64,000 nucleotides of DNA, taken from contig CABZCK010000006.1 of assembly GCA_902524215.1 (NCBI GenBank), positions 1 to 64,000 on the forward strand. The letters are read 5' to 3'. The DNA is from an uncultured SAR116 cluster alpha proteobacterium (GTDB lineage Bacteria > Pseudomonadota > Alphaproteobacteria > Puniceispirillales > Marisalimonadaceae). Below the pieces are notes generated by a model that saw nothing but the letters and a program-made list of their open reading frames with translations, was not told where the DNA came from and did no database searches. Of the stretch, positions 7,563 through 16,752 are shown in pieces (within the stretch, counting starts at the first letter, position 1; each line of letters starts with the position of its first letter). The translations under genes were made by a program, and so were the position numbers.

Positions 7563-8469
7563 CAATTTGCTTTTCGACGATTCGTTCGCGCCAGAAAGTA
7601 TATAAACCTGCTCCTATAACAATAGTTGATCCAATTAAAATAGCTAAATCTATATTTTCATCAAAAATAAAAATACCAATAAAACTCACAAAAACTAAAT
7701 GTAAGTAGATAAATGGCTGTAAAAGTGAAGCTTCAGCATTTTGAAATGACTTTATCATTAAATAGTGACCCGCAGCTCCAAGACAACAAACAACTAATAT
7801 AAAAAAAACATCTATGAAAGCTATTTTAGTTAGAAAAAATGGACCTATTAAAGTTAAGACAATGAACCCTGTTGCGCCAGTGTAAAAAAAACTTGTATCA
7901 GAATCATCTTCTTCGGACACATATCGAGTTAAAACTTGATACAATGAAAAAGCAATTGCACAACCAACTGCAATTAGAGAGATGGGATCAAATACTTTTA
8001 ATCCAGGTCTTAATATTATTAAAATACCAACAAAACCAAAAATAATTGCTGACCATCTTCTCCAACCAAATTTTTCATTAAGTATAATTAGTGAAAAAAT
8101 TGCTACAATTAGAGGACCACTTGCAAAGATAGCATGAGATTCTATCAGTCCTATTTTTAAAAAACAGTAATGTGCAAAACACATTTCAATAGCTAAAATA
8201 GTACCTCTTATTATTTGGATATATTTATATTTGGTTTTTGGTAATTTTATTTTCTTTTCTTTTGGAGCATACGACAAAAAGATCAATAAAGCTCCAAAAA
8301 ACCAATATCTAAACATGTTTATTGCTATTACGCTGTACTGTTGTGAAAGATATTTTGAAATACCATCCATTATAGAAAGAAGAAAAATAGCTGATATCAT
8401 CAGCGTTATTCCCAAAGAGACATTATTTTTATATTTAATTTTTATAATATTAATACCAAAAGCTTTCAC
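7558..8469 (-). CDS. EamA/DMT-family transporter
   Basis: A 303-residue protein with about ten membrane helices arranged as two EamA repeats, including FASGPLIVAIFSLIILNEKFGWRRW in the first and ASLLQPFIYLHLVFVSFIGIFIFDE in the second. Drug/metabolite transporter proteins of this type usually export amino acids or other small metabolites across the inner membrane. The start is GTG at 8469 and overlaps the preceding gene by 20 nt, so a later start is possible. It is last in a hydrolase-epimerase-small protein-DMT gene run. A second DMT gene is at 58269. Confidence 0.9.
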   Translation of the reverse strand: MKAFGINIIKIKYKNNVSLGITLMISAIFLLSIMDGISKYLSQQYSVIAINMFRYWFFGALLIFLSYAPKEKKIKLPKTKYKYIQIIRGTILAIEMCFAHYCFLKIGLIESHAIFASGPLIVAIFSLIILNEKFGWRRWSAIIFGFVGILIILRPGLKVFDPISLIAVGCAIAFSLYQVLTRYVSEEDDSDTSFFYTGATGFIVLTLIGPFFLTKIAFIDVFFILVVCCLGAAGHYLMIKSFQNAEASLLQPFIYLHLVFVSFIGIFIFDENIDLAILIGSTIVIGAGLYTFWRERIVEKQIE

Positions 8470-8833
8470 TTCTACAATTTAATGGCTTAGGTAAGGTAGT
8501 TACTTTTTTCCATGATGAGCTCAAAATAAATGGCTTTAATACACCTGTAATTTTATCTAAATGCCAAGCAAAATCTAATCCTTTAAGTGTGTGTTTATCT
8601 TCCCAAAGTGAAAAAGATCCTGGTTTTTGGCCTACAACCCTTCCAACAATCATAAATTGTCCAGATACTCTTTTAAAAACTCTTATATCGTTATCACCTT
8701 TTTCCATGAAAAAAAATTCAAGTTTTTTCGTTTTATTTTTATCTGTGCATACTAATCCTGTGTAGGGTGGCTTACTATAAGCATTGAATGAAATAAAAAC
8801 AAAAACTAAAATTAAATATTTGAAAATTTTCAA
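8450..8833 (-). CDS. small secreted protein of unknown function
   Basis: I do not recognise the family. The 127-residue product starts with a clear signal peptide (MKIFKYLILVFVFISFNAYS) and so is probably periplasmic. The mature part has two Cys (VCTDKN and LNCRSE) near its ends that could form a disulphide, and a beta-rich, aromatic middle. The start reads as TTG. It lies 2 nt after the epimerase gene and overlaps the DMT gene. Confidence 0.7.
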   Translation of the reverse strand: MKIFKYLILVFVFISFNAYSKPPYTGLVCTDKNKTKKLEFFFMEKGDNDIRVFKRVSGQFMIVGRVVGQKPGSFSLWEDKHTLKGLDFAWHLDKITGVLKPFILSSSWKKVTTLPKPLNCRSESFWY

Positions 8834-8835
8834 AT

Positions 8836-9735
8836 CTATTCTCCTAAATTGTTTTTGTAATAATAAATGGTCTTTTCTAACCCAGTTTTTAAATCTGTGA
8901 AAGTAAAGTTTTCAAAAAAATCGGTTGGACCATTTCCTAATATCTCTTCAACTATTGGAAGAGAATTTTCATAAAAAGTTATTTTTTTATTTTTTGTAAA
9001 GGAGTTTAAATATTCAACTATATTAGCCACCGTCCCCGAAATTCCATTAATATTCATTACTTTTGCACCATCAGGTAAACTTTCTAAAATTTTTAAAACT
9101 ATACTAGCTATATCTTCGACATAAACAAATCCAGCTCCACCTCCAAATTTAATTTTATACTTTTTGTTTTCAGCAGCTGCTTTACAAGCAAGTGAAATAC
9201 TAGCTGTACCACCTATTTCTCTTCCAGGCCCATAAACAACAAATGGTCTCAATCCGAATGAATTTAATTTGTTTTCTAAATTATAAGCTCTTGCAATACC
9301 TTCTACTGCTAATTTATAAGCGCCATAATGCGTTTCTGGAAAAGGGTTTATTTTATCTTTTTTTCCATAAACTCCACCACTACTTGTATAAACAACAAGA
9401 TTACATTTAGCTTCTAAAGCAGCTTCAAAAACATTTATAGAACCAACAATATTTACTTGGTTACCTAGTCTTGGATTATTACTACAATCAGGTGTCATCA
9501 AACCTACTAAATTTATCAAAACACTATGATCTTTTGCAGTTTTTAAAACAGTTTCATATTCAAGAATATCACCTTCAACAAAGTCGATTTTTTCAATATT
9601 CTGGCCAATAATACGATTAAGAAAATCTTTATTAATTTTCTTATCAAATATTGTAATTTGAAAATTGTTATTGAGCAAAAACTTAGTTATCCAACAACCA
9701 ATAAAGCCTGAACCACCATAAATAACTACTTTCAT
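8836..9735 (-). CDS. NAD-dependent epimerase/dehydratase family protein
   Basis: A 299-residue extended-SDR protein with a Rossmann start YGGSGFIGCWI (GxxGxxG), a YGAYK active-site YxxxK near residue 137 and RPFVVYGPGREIGG in the substrate domain, all typical of nucleotide-sugar epimerases or dehydratases. The stop of the upstream hydrolase gene directly abuts its ATG. No sugar-nucleotide genes are adjacent, so another NAD-linked role for this broad family is equally possible. Confidence 0.88.
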   Translation of the reverse strand: MKVVIYGGSGFIGCWITKFLLNNNFQITIFDKKINKDFLNRIIGQNIEKIDFVEGDILEYETVLKTAKDHSVLINLVGLMTPDCSNNPRLGNQVNIVGSINVFEAALEAKCNLVVYTSSGGVYGKKDKINPFPETHYGAYKLAVEGIARAYNLENKLNSFGLRPFVVYGPGREIGGTASISLACKAAAENKKYKIKFGGGAGFVYVEDIASIVLKILESLPDGAKVMNINGISGTVANIVEYLNSFTKNKKITFYENSLPIVEEILGNGPTDFFENFTFTDLKTGLEKTIYYYKNNLGE

Positions 9736-10683
9736 CTAATAATTACTCACTAAATGTTTGGCACTTTCAGAAATTTCTTTTAAGCAATCTAAACCCTTTG
9801 GAAAATGTTTCGAATTAGTTACAAACCCATGAAGTTGATCTTTATAAAGTTTATAAATCACATTATTTCCATAAGATTTTAATCTATTATAGTAAGTGAT
9901 TCCTTCATCTAACAAAGGATCTAATTCAGCCGCAAAAATAAATGCATTTGGCTGATCTTTTAAGTCTTTTGAAAAAAGTGGAGAGACTTCATAGTTGACC
10001 TCATCTTTTCTATCTCTTAAATAATGTTTTGCAAAATAACCGACAGTATTCCCTGTTAAAGTAGCTCCAGACAAATTAAAATCTGAAGATCTCATGGATA
10101 ATGTAAAATCAACCCAAGGATAAATCAAAATCTGCCCTTTTATTTTAGGAAGCAATTTTTTTGATGAATTTATACTTAGTACTGTAGCTAAATTTCCTCC
10201 TGCACTGTCTCCACAAACTATTATATTATTAAAATCACAATTTTCAGATTTTAAAAATTCTAGAGATTTTAGAGCACATTCAGCATCTTTATATGGAATT
10301 GGGAATTTATTTTCTGGTGCTAATCTATAATCAACTGCAACAACAATCATTTGACTATATTTTGAAATACACCTGCACGGATAATCATGAGTATCCAAGT
10401 TACCCATGACAAATCCTCCTCCATGAAAAAAAAGAATAATTGGAGTTTTTTTATTTTTTTCATTTTGGAAAGGAATATAAACTCTTAAATCTAGTTGATA
10501 GTTATCAAAACTTTTAATTTGAGTATCAAAAACTTTTTTTAATTCTGGCCCAATTAAATTATCTAATTTTAGTTGTTTTAATCTTTCTTCTCTTAACTGG
10601 GTTGGTAAAAGATCATGATGATTAGGTGCTTCTATTTCTTGTCTTTTTTTTAAATATGAATTTACATCTTTATCTTTAATCAT
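9736..10683 (-). CDS. HSL-type alpha/beta hydrolase (esterase/lipase)
   Basis: The protein belongs to the hormone-sensitive-lipase family: oxyanion-hole HGGGFVMGN, nucleophile GDSAGGNLA, acid in LDPLLDEG and catalytic HGF near the C-terminus. The track start is a TTG; the ATG six codons later (MIKDKDVN) is preferred, giving 315 residues. It is probably a cytoplasmic carboxylesterase with no signal peptide. It leads the gene run with the epimerase, the small secreted protein and the DMT exporter. The natural ester is unknown. Confidence 0.9.
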   Translation of the reverse strand: MIKDKDVNSYLKKRQEIEAPNHHDLLPTQLREERLKQLKLDNLIGPELKKVFDTQIKSFDNYQLDLRVYIPFQNEKNKKTPIILFFHGGGFVMGNLDTHDYPCRCISKYSQMIVVAVDYRLAPENKFPIPYKDAECALKSLEFLKSENCDFNNIIVCGDSAGGNLATVLSINSSKKLLPKIKGQILIYPWVDFTLSMRSSDFNLSGATLTGNTVGYFAKHYLRDRKDEVNYEVSPLFSKDLKDQPNAFIFAAELDPLLDEGITYYNRLKSYGNNVIYKLYKDQLHGFVTNSKHFPKGLDCLKEISESAKHLVSNY

Positions 10684-10765
10684 AATAATAAACTCTAACA
10701 ATAATGATAATATTTAAAAACAATAGATTATCAATAAGAGTATATTTTATTAGGAGAGTTAGTGT

Positions 10766-11647
10766 ATGTCTGATCTTAAAGGAATAATTTCACCATTTAC
10801 TACGCCGTTTTCAGAAAACGGTGAAATTGATTATAGCCTTGTCAAACCTCAGGTTGATTGGTTGATTGATAACGGTGTACATGGTCTAGCAGCAGGGGGA
10901 AGCACTGGAGAAGGACATGTTCTTGATAGAGAAGAATATATAAAATTGATGAAAACTACTGTTGATTCTGTTGATGGAAGAATACCAGTTGTTGCTGGTA
11001 TTGTAACCAATTCAACATCCGAAGTTATTGCAAGAGGAAAGTCAGTAAAAGATCTAAATGTAAGTGCCTTGCAAATAACTCCTCCACATTATCTTTTTAA
11101 ACCTGATGATGATGCCATGGTTAATCATTTTAAAGAGATATACGATGAGTGCCAAGTTCCTATTTTAATATATAATGTGGTTCCCTGGTGTTATCTTTCA
11201 CCAGATTTACTTATTAGAATAATGGATGAAGTTCCTGGTGTATTGGGAGTTAAACAGAGTGCAGGAGATATGAAATTATTTGCAGATCTAATAAGAAGAG
11301 CTAATCCAAAAAACCTTATCTTTAGTGCTGTAGATGCTTTACTTATGTCATCTTATCAACTAGGAGCACCAGGTGCTATTGCAGCTATTTTAACTGCCGC
11401 TCCTGGTCCATCTGTAAAATTATGGAATGCAGTTCAAAATGAAAATTGGGATGTTGCCCTTGATCTCCACCAAAAATTGATGCCACTTTGGGATGCTATT
11501 GGCCTAGATAATATGCCATCTCTATGCAAATATGCTCAAAAGTTACAAGGTTTAAATGCTGGATATGCTAGAAAACCAACCTCACCTGCTACAAAAACTC
11601 AAAAAGAAAAAGTTGAAATTGCTTTGAAAGGTTTAGGGTTAATATAA
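10766..11647 (+). CDS. DapA/NanA-family class I aldolase (catabolic homologue)
   Basis: A 293-residue TIM-barrel lyase of the dihydrodipicolinate synthase/N-acetylneuraminate lyase family. A glycine-rich GGSTGEGH lies near residue 44, the active-site Tyr is in LIYNVVPW near 137, and the Schiff-base Lys is in GVKQSAGD near 165. The GGSTGEGHVL sequence differs from the GTTGESPTL usual in true DapA. The gene is cotranscribed with a dioxygenase and an MFS carrier, so a role in 2-keto acid (pyruvate-type) breakdown is more likely than lysine synthesis. An AGGAGAG RBS precedes the ATG. Confidence 0.88.
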   Translation: MSDLKGIISPFTTPFSENGEIDYSLVKPQVDWLIDNGVHGLAAGGSTGEGHVLDREEYIKLMKTTVDSVDGRIPVVAGIVTNSTSEVIARGKSVKDLNVSALQITPPHYLFKPDDDAMVNHFKEIYDECQVPILIYNVVPWCYLSPDLLIRIMDEVPGVLGVKQSAGDMKLFADLIRRANPKNLIFSAVDALLMSSYQLGAPGAIAAILTAAPGPSVKLWNAVQNENWDVALDLHQKLMPLWDAIGLDNMPSLCKYAQKLQGLNAGYARKPTSPATKTQKEKVEIALKGLGLI

Positions 11648-12606
11648 TGAAGAATAAAAGTTTTCCTCAAGCAACAAAATCAATAGCTAAAGCAAAGCTT
11701 GATTTAAAAGAGTGGGGATATTGCTTACTTAAAGATGCAATCCCTACTGATCTAAATGATGAATTATCAAAAAGATTAGTTGAACAAGCCAATGCTGAAA
11801 AAAAACAAAAATTAGCTTATGAAGATGGTAGCAAAGAAAAAAAATGGGGTGAATTTGATAACACCAAAAAAGGTGGAATTAATCAAAGAGTATGGATGCT
11901 TCCTAATAAAGGAAGAATTTTTTTAGATGTATTGGATATGCATAATTACACAAATTGTGTTGAAGCTGTATTAGGAAACAAATTTATTCTTTCAAGTTAT
12001 AATGCAAATATAGCAAAACCCGGGGGTATTGCAATGGACCTCCATACAGATCAATGGTGGAATCCAGACCCAGTAAATAGAGATGAAAAATTTTTACCAA
12101 TTAGTTCTATAACAAGAAAAAAATTTGATTATAAAGTAAATAAAAATGTAAATAAAAATGATGACTTAATTACAAGACCAGTAGTTTCGAATGTACTTAT
12201 AATGCTTAATGGAATGTCTTTTGAAAATGGAGGAACATTAGTTGTTCCAGGTTCTCATAAATTTGGAAGGCATCCCGATAAAAACTTAGACAAAAAAATT
12301 GTGCCAATTGCAGCTGAAGGTCCACCTGGATGCGCCATCATTACTGATGGAAGATTATGGCATGGAACTGGTGCTAATATAAGTGATAAAGAAAGACTAG
12401 CAATTTTAATTACTTTCTGTGGACCGCAATTTAGACCACAAGAAAATTATACTCTTGGACTAAAGAGAAATATATTTAATAAACTATCCGATTATCAGAA
12501 GGAACTTCTAGGGTTCAGAGTATGGAATGGCTATGGAAGAATTGGTGATCCAACTGATGATTTTTTAGACATAAATCCAGAATTAATTGGAGAGTTAAAA
12601 AATTAA
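11647..12606 (+). CDS. phytanoyl-CoA dioxygenase (PhyH) family protein
   Basis: A 319-residue Fe(II)/2-oxoglutarate oxygenase. The metal motif appears as HTDQWW near residue 130 (HxD) with a distal His in RLWHGTGANIS near 240, and VVPGSHKFGRH is characteristic of PhyH proteins. Its ATG overlaps the stop of the DapA-like gene (TAATG), so the two are coupled. The family hydroxylates small organic or lipid-like substrates. Together with the aldolase and MFS carrier this suggests hydroxylation followed by retro-aldol cleavage of an imported compound, which is inference. Confidence 0.88.
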   Translation: MKNKSFPQATKSIAKAKLDLKEWGYCLLKDAIPTDLNDELSKRLVEQANAEKKQKLAYEDGSKEKKWGEFDNTKKGGINQRVWMLPNKGRIFLDVLDMHNYTNCVEAVLGNKFILSSYNANIAKPGGIAMDLHTDQWWNPDPVNRDEKFLPISSITRKKFDYKVNKNVNKNDDLITRPVVSNVLIMLNGMSFENGGTLVVPGSHKFGRHPDKNLDKKIVPIAAEGPPGCAIITDGRLWHGTGANISDKERLAILITFCGPQFRPQENYTLGLKRNIFNKLSDYQKELLGFRVWNGYGRIGDPTDDFLDINPELIGELKN

Positions 12607-12621
12607 TAAATTTTAATCTTA

Positions 12622-13827
12622 ATGAAGTTTTTTCTTGAAAATTTTAAATGGTTATTAGCTTGTTCATTAATGTACTTTTCTTCTTGTTTTGGACAAACAT
12701 TCTTTATTTCACTTTATGCTAATGAAATAAGGTCCTTTTTCCAGTTGAGTCATGGTGACTGGGGCAGTATCTATGCACTAGGAACTTTAGCATCTGCTTT
12801 CATGATGTTAGTTTTAGGTGGATTAGTTGATAAATATGAATTCAAAAAATTACTTATATTAGTTTTTATCAGTTTATCAATTTTATGTTTTACAATGGTA
12901 TTGAATTCATCTCTTTGGATATTAATAGGTATTATTTTTGGATTAAGGTTTTTTGGTCAAGGTATGTTATTTCATTTGCCCTCTGTCGCAATTGGCCGTT
13001 GGTTTGGACAAAACAAAGGTAAAGCAACTTCAATATCTGTACTTGGATTTTCACTTGGAGAAGCAATTTTTCCAATTATTATGACATTTATTATATCATT
13101 TGTTGGTTGGAAATTTAGTTGGAGCTTTGGTGGTGTCTTACTTTTGTTAATACTTCCATTTATAGTAACACTTCTAAAAGTTGAAAGGACGCCCAAGTCA
13201 TCTAGAAATCAAGTTACAGAACAAACTGGACTAAATGATAAGCATTGGACGAGAAAAGAAGTTTTAAAATTTTGGCTCTTTTGGTCAGTTATTATACCTT
13301 TATTAATTACACCAATTTTTTCTACTGCATTTTTTTTCTATCAAATGCATTTAATAGATATTAAGAGTTTTGATGTAGTTAAATATTTTTCCATTTTTCC
13401 AATATATACAATATCTTCGATGTCTGCTTTGATTTTTTCAGGATGGTTAATCGATAAGCTTGGAGTTTCGAAATTTTTACCATATTACCTTATACCTATG
13501 GCATTAGGCTTAATAAGCTTTTCAATTGGAGATAATTATTTTTACGTATTTATAGGGTTTATTTTTCTTGGAATAACTCAAGGGTCAGCTATGACTATAG
13601 GCTCAACATTTTGGCCTAATTATTTTGGGACAAAAAACTTAGGTTCTATTCGATCTCTTTCAACATCCTCTATGGTTTTTGGTACAGCCCTTGGTCCAGT
13701 TATTGTAGGTCAATTGCTAGATTTAAATGTTTCATATAATTATATTCTATTTGGTATGAGTATTTTAGCTATTGCTTCTTGTATTTCTTTATTTATAACG
13801 ATGTCTAGAATACCTAATTTAAAATAA
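12622..13827 (+). CDS. MFS transporter
   Basis: A 401-residue protein with twelve predicted membrane helices and MFS-type loops, including GGLVDKYEFKK between helices 2 and 3 and SGWLIDKLG in the C-terminal half. The early FISLYANEIRSFFQLSHGDWG resembles oxalate/formate or monocarboxylate antiporter-like proteins. It is third in an operon with the aldolase and dioxygenase and is probably the uptake or exchange carrier for their substrate or product. Substrate is unknown. Confidence 0.9.
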   Translation: MKFFLENFKWLLACSLMYFSSCFGQTFFISLYANEIRSFFQLSHGDWGSIYALGTLASAFMMLVLGGLVDKYEFKKLLILVFISLSILCFTMVLNSSLWILIGIIFGLRFFGQGMLFHLPSVAIGRWFGQNKGKATSISVLGFSLGEAIFPIIMTFIISFVGWKFSWSFGGVLLLLILPFIVTLLKVERTPKSSRNQVTEQTGLNDKHWTRKEVLKFWLFWSVIIPLLITPIFSTAFFFYQMHLIDIKSFDVVKYFSIFPIYTISSMSALIFSGWLIDKLGVSKFLPYYLIPMALGLISFSIGDNYFYVFIGFIFLGITQGSAMTIGSTFWPNYFGTKNLGSIRSLSTSSMVFGTALGPVIVGQLLDLNVSYNYILFGMSILAIASCISLFITMSRIPNLK

Positions 13828-13839
13828 GGGGAGGTTGAA

Positions 13840-14289
13840 ATGTTGAATATTTATCTGGCTGGAGAAATTCATTCTGATTGGAGAGATGAAATCATACAAC
13901 TCACAAAAAAAAATGATTTAAATGTTAATTTTTCTAGCCCAGTAACTGATCATGATGCATCTGATAATTGTGGTGTAGAAATCTTAGGAAATGAAGAAAC
14001 CCAATTTTGGAAAGATAATAAAGGCGCTAAATTAAATGCAATTAGAACAAGAAAAGAAATTGAAAATTCAGATATCGTTATCGTTAAGTTTGGTGAAAAG
14101 TATAAGCAGTGGAATGCTGCTTTTGATGCAGGATACGCAGCCGCGCTAAACAAGTCTCTAATAATCATTCACTCTGACGAACACCAACATGCTTTAAAAG
14201 AAGTAGATGCAGCAGCGTTAGCTGTTGTTAAAAATAATGACCAAGTAGTTAAAATTTTAAATTATGTCATTAATGGAAAACTAAATTAA
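13840..14289 (+). CDS. ytoQ: YtoQ family protein
   Basis: A 149-residue protein with the YtoQ features IYLAGEIHSDWRDEI at the N-terminus, SSPVTDHDASD near residue 34, and WNAAFDAGYAAAL near 90. The fold is related to nucleoside 2-deoxyribosyltransferases, but no activity is established for YtoQ. A strong GGGGAGG RBS precedes the ATG. It begins a short plus-strand run with trmL and a LysE-type exporter. Confidence 0.9.
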   Translation: MLNIYLAGEIHSDWRDEIIQLTKKNDLNVNFSSPVTDHDASDNCGVEILGNEETQFWKDNKGAKLNAIRTRKEIENSDIVIVKFGEKYKQWNAAFDAGYAAALNKSLIIIHSDEHQHALKEVDAAALAVVKNNDQVVKILNYVINGKLN

Positions 14290-14291
14290 AA

Positions 14292-14774
14292 ATGTTTCAT
14301 ATAATCTTGTTTAATCCTGAGATACCACCAAACACAGGAAATATTATGAGATTATGTTCAAATACAGGATCAAATTTACACTTAATTAAACCACTTGGAT
14401 TTGACTTAAATAGTAAAAATTTAAAAAGAGCTGCATTAGATTATAGTGAAATATCTAATTTAAAAGTATATGATAGTTTAGAAGATTGTTTATCAGAAAA
14501 TAAATTTAATAATGTTTTTGCTATTACAAAATTTGGAAAAGAAAATTTATTTTCTCTTAAGTTTGAAATTGATGATGCCTTTTTATTTGGAAATGAAACC
14601 TCTGGATTACCCTCAGAAATATTAAACTCCTTTACTACTAAAAACAAACTACGTATACCTATGAAAAAACAAAACAGAAGTCTAAACTTAAGTAATGCTG
14701 CAAGCATAGTTTTATATGAAGCATGGAGACAAAATAATTTTAAACTTGCAGAACTATCCTTTAACGGTGAATAA
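14292..14774 (+). CDS. trmL: tRNA (cytidine/uridine-34-2'-O)-methyltransferase TrmL
   Basis: A 160-residue single-domain SPOUT methyltransferase of exact TrmL size. It opens with ILFNPEIPPNTGNIMRLC; the SAM-binding knot region contains LFGNETSGLP and LRIPMKKQNRSLNLSNAASIVLYEAWRQ. TrmL methylates the wobble ribose of certain leucine tRNAs. The ATG follows the ytoQ stop by 2 nt. Confidence 0.96.
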   Translation: MFHIILFNPEIPPNTGNIMRLCSNTGSNLHLIKPLGFDLNSKNLKRAALDYSEISNLKVYDSLEDCLSENKFNNVFAITKFGKENLFSLKFEIDDAFLFGNETSGLPSEILNSFTTKNKLRIPMKKQNRSLNLSNAASIVLYEAWRQNNFKLAELSFNGE

Positions 14775-15383
14775 TTGATTTTTTCTGATTGGTTATCTAT
14801 TAGTCTTGTCTGTCTAATTGGCGCAATGTCACCCGGGCCTAGCTTACTTATAGTTTCTTACCAAACAACATCATTTGGTTTAAAAAATGGCATAATATTT
14901 TCCTTTGCTCATGGTATAGGAATTTTTTTATATGCTTTTATTACAGCTATAGGTATTGGATTATTATTAATAAAAAGTCCTATTTTATATAACGGTATAC
15001 AAATAGTTGGAATTGTATTTTTAATTTATTTAAGTTTTCAAATGTTAACTCTTAAAATGGAAAACTCAGTTTTAAAAAATAAAACCGATATATATAAAAA
15101 TCCATTTTTAGTTGGCATTACAGCTTCAATAGTAAATCCAAAAATTATTCTTTTTTTTTCATCCGTTTTTAGCCAATTCATAAAGCCAGAAATGATCTTT
15201 ATAGAAAAAATTTATATAGCTTTTCTTGCTTCTCTAATTGACATCGCATGGTACATTTTAGTGTCAGTTTTTATTCAACATAGTCTTTATAAATTTATTA
15301 AAAAAAATATCTCAATCTTTATAAAATTGATTGGATTAATACTAGCTTTAACAACAATTATATTAATTAAAAACTTACTTTGA
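14775..15383 (+). CDS. LysE/RhtB-family exporter
   Basis: A 202-residue inner-membrane protein with six predicted helices and the family hallmark GAMSPGPSLLIVSY near residue 16, followed by GLKNGIIFSFAHGIG. The family exports amino acids such as lysine, homoserine or threonine. The start is TTG directly after the trmL stop; no better ATG precedes the conserved GPS motif. It ends 10 nt from the convergent hemY gene. The specific substrate cannot be told. Confidence 0.9.
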   Translation: MIFSDWLSISLVCLIGAMSPGPSLLIVSYQTTSFGLKNGIIFSFAHGIGIFLYAFITAIGIGLLLIKSPILYNGIQIVGIVFLIYLSFQMLTLKMENSVLKNKTDIYKNPFLVGITASIVNPKIILFFSSVFSQFIKPEMIFIEKIYIAFLASLIDIAWYILVSVFIQHSLYKFIKKNISIFIKLIGLILALTTIILIKNLL

Positions 15384-15393
15384 TATTTAAGAA

Positions 15394-16752
15394 TTAAACA
15401 ATTTTTTTAATGCCAATTGAAGTGGAATATTGTCTTTGATTATAATTATTACCCCAACTAATAGTTCCAACACCATTGCAACTAGGACACAATATATCAT
15501 TTATTCCATTATCATAACCGCAACTTTTACATAGGTATCCAAAGCCAACTTTAGTATTAGCTGCTTGTTTTAAATATGTTCTTACATCATTTGTATTATT
15601 TTGTGATGATGCGATCTCCGCTAAGATTTCAAATCCTTCTTTCGGCATTTCACTTTCTTTAATAGTTTCCAAAATACTTTTTGCTTCACCCCATATTTCT
15701 TGACTAACTGAAAATTTTGCAACTAATACTTTTGCAAATATTTTATTGTCAGATGACAGAGAATTATTTTTTATAATTTTTTTCGCAAAAGATACTTTTT
15801 CACCTGAATTTGAACTTCCAGATCTGTCAACCATTTCAATTAAAACATCGTAATTTGGACTAGAGAAAAAAGTTTTTTTAAGAACATTCATTGACTTAGA
15901 TCTTACGGAAAAACCTTTAATAATTTTTATTAAATTTAAACATGCTTGAAAATGACCTGGATTAAATTCTAAACACTTAGTTAGATGCTTTTCAGCTCTT
16001 TTATTATCTTTATTTAGTATATTCAAACCTTCCAAAAAATTTAATTCAGATAAAATTATATTTAATTGATTATCTGGAAATAGATTTTTTAATAATTTAT
16101 TTTCACTTAATTCTAATGCTTTTTTAAAATTCTTTAATCTTATTGCAGCTAGAAAAAGAGTTTTTGAAACTTGTTCTGATGAAGGATCAATTTTAAATGC
16201 TTCATTTGCATATTCATAAATTTTATCCAAATCTTTTTCTTTTTTCATTAAAGCTAAATAACCTATAAAAGACGTATTTTTTTCATTAGTAAGAGATAAC
16301 AAATACTTATCAGAATTTTTATTATCATTTTCATTTTTCAAATCATCGATTGTATCAGCATGTTTAAGAATAATTTTTCCTAATTTTTTATCTAGGATAC
16401 TCTTATTGATCATTCGGGCTTCCAAAGCTGCTTGTTTATGTTCACCATGACTTGCTAATAAATAAGCTTTAACAAGATTTTGTTCTACCTTTTGTCTATT
16501 TTTTTTATCTCTTCTAGAGATAGCAGCACTAGGAATATTTATTATCATTAACCATAATCTATCTAAAAAAATTAAGATCAAACTAAAGAAAACTAAAATT
16601 AATACTAAATAACTCGTTTCAATTTCTACACCCCAACCCAGCCAATCTATCTTTGTATTACCTTCAGTTTTTGAAATGAGGATAGCAATAAACACTATTA
16701 GTAAAAGAGAAACAATTAATTTCAAAAACTTAAAAATCATTTGATTAACCAT
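15394..16752 (-). CDS. hemY: HemY-like TPR membrane protein with C-terminal zinc ribbon
   Basis: A 452-residue protein with two N-terminal membrane segments (residues ~8-26 and 45-65), then the HemY_N-type ISRRDKKNRQKVEQNLVKAYLLASHGEHKQAALEA. A long helical TPR-like repeat region follows. The C-terminus has CKSCGYDNGINDILCPSC, a four-Cys rubredoxin-like ribbon also seen in LapB-type proteins. It is last in hemC-hemD-ORF-hemY and overlaps the previous gene by 8 nt. A scaffold role in haem synthesis or envelope assembly is the usual proposal for the family. Confidence 0.85.
   Translation of the reverse strand: MVNQMIFKFLKLIVSLLLIVFIAILISKTEGNTKIDWLGWGVEIETSYLVLILVFFSLILIFLDRLWLMIINIPSAAISRRDKKNRQKVEQNLVKAYLLASHGEHKQAALEARMINKSILDKKLGKIILKHADTIDDLKNENDNKNSDKYLLSLTNEKNTSFIGYLALMKKEKDLDKIYEYANEAFKIDPSSEQVSKTLFLAAIRLKNFKKALELSENKLLKNLFPDNQLNIILSELNFLEGLNILNKDNKRAEKHLTKCLEFNPGHFQACLNLIKIIKGFSVRSKSMNVLKKTFFSSPNYDVLIEMVDRSGSSNSGEKVSFAKKIIKNNSLSSDNKIFAKVLVAKFSVSQEIWGEAKSILETIKESEMPKEGFEILAEIASSQNNTNDVRTYLKQAANTKVGFGYLCKSCGYDNGINDILCPSCNGVGTISWGNNYNQRQYSTSIGIKKIV

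Noticed and set aside
10766-11647. Assignment as biosynthetic dapA
   Set aside because: The glycine loop differs from the usual GTTGE type and the gene is coupled to a dioxygenase and MFS carrier, not to lysine genes, which lie elsewhere in the window.
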